Shown: one piece after another, positions 63,960 to 64,000 of the stretch | Numbering within the stretch: position 1 is the stretch's first letter | Layout of the letters: the number at the start of each line of letters is the position of its first letter | Assembly: GCA_029204225.1 (NCBI GenBank) | Contig: CM055106.1 | Coordinates: 37,858,949 to 37,922,948, forward strand | DNA from: Diphasiastrum complanatum | Taxonomy: Eukaryota > Streptophyta > Lycopodiopsida > Lycopodiales > Lycopodiaceae | DNA length: 64,000 nt | Reading direction: 5' to 3' | Program-made: the position numbers and the translations under genes | The notes under the pieces: model-generated | Told to the model about the DNA's origin: nothing | Database searches by the model: none | Seen by the model: only the letters and a program-made list of their open reading frames with translations

Positions 63960-64000
63960 GCACTGATCAAACACCTTTCCAATTGGTATATGGTCAGGAT
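63960..64000 (+). pseudogene. Gypsy G4 integrase, continuation
   Basis: GCACTGATCAAACACC...GGTATATGGTCAGGAT corresponds to the STDQTPFQLVYGQD segment of G1 and G3 and resumes G4 exactly where it stopped at 57,939. The element runs out of the window. Confidence 0.88.

Overview
The window reads as TE-rich nuclear DNA from a land plant. The support is introns with GT/AG junctions, plant-type Copia and Tat/Athila-type Ty3/Gypsy retrotransposons primed by tRNA-Met(i) and tRNA-Asp, a tRNA-derived SINE, and one multi-exon plant-style RRM gene. The species cannot be fixed from this sequence. The only convincing host gene is an RNA-binding protein gene at about 29.93-33.2 kb (TATA box, CT-rich leader, six coding exons, about 319 aa). 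Almost everything else is mobile DNA, mostly broken and nested.

Left part (1-16.4 kb): an internally deleted LTR element (117-1121, minus), an unrecognised stretch, a broken Copia element (about 2.5-4.65 kb, minus), a Copia LTR fragment (4749-5060), a 57-bp-arm hairpin (5159-5278), and a large minus-strand Gypsy copy G1 (6.83-16.45 kb). G1 has a 5' LTR, a tRNA-Asp primer site, gag, RNase H, integrase and a third sense ORF downstream of integrase. A Copia integrase fragment sits in its gag, and protease and RT are lost.

Middle (16.4-30 kb): 3.6 kb without recognisable genes, a decayed intron-containing transposase with a C-terminal SWIM-type zinc motif (about 20.6-23.5 kb), a 0.9-kb degenerate satellite-like tract (24.06-24.99 kb), a run of pairwise local tandem duplications (27-28.6 kb), mini- and microsatellites, and an 88-bp SINE with perfect 19-bp target-site duplications.

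Right part (33-64 kb): Copia fragment C5 (34.85-37.2 kb, minus), Gypsy gag copy G2 split by a 1.17-kb foldback element (37,662-38,830), and then an interlocked set. Copia C3 has its 5' LTR and leader at 40,321-41,730 on minus, but its gag-pol and 3' LTR at 52,338-57,128 on plus. A Gypsy leader is broken at the same two coordinates. Turning 40,321-52,337 around repairs both elements at once, so I infer a 12-kb inversion (or a mis-join). Inside the inverted block are Gypsy G3 pol plus the third ORF (43.4-51.1 kb) and part of Gypsy G4. G4 continues at 57,129 and is interrupted again by Copia C4 (57,940-63,959). C4 has nearly intact gag and integrase, LTRs that agree at about 97%, and about 1.07 kb of unrelated sequence where its reverse transcriptase should be.

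Family names rest on motifs I can read; no database search was possible. Mismatch counts are by eye.
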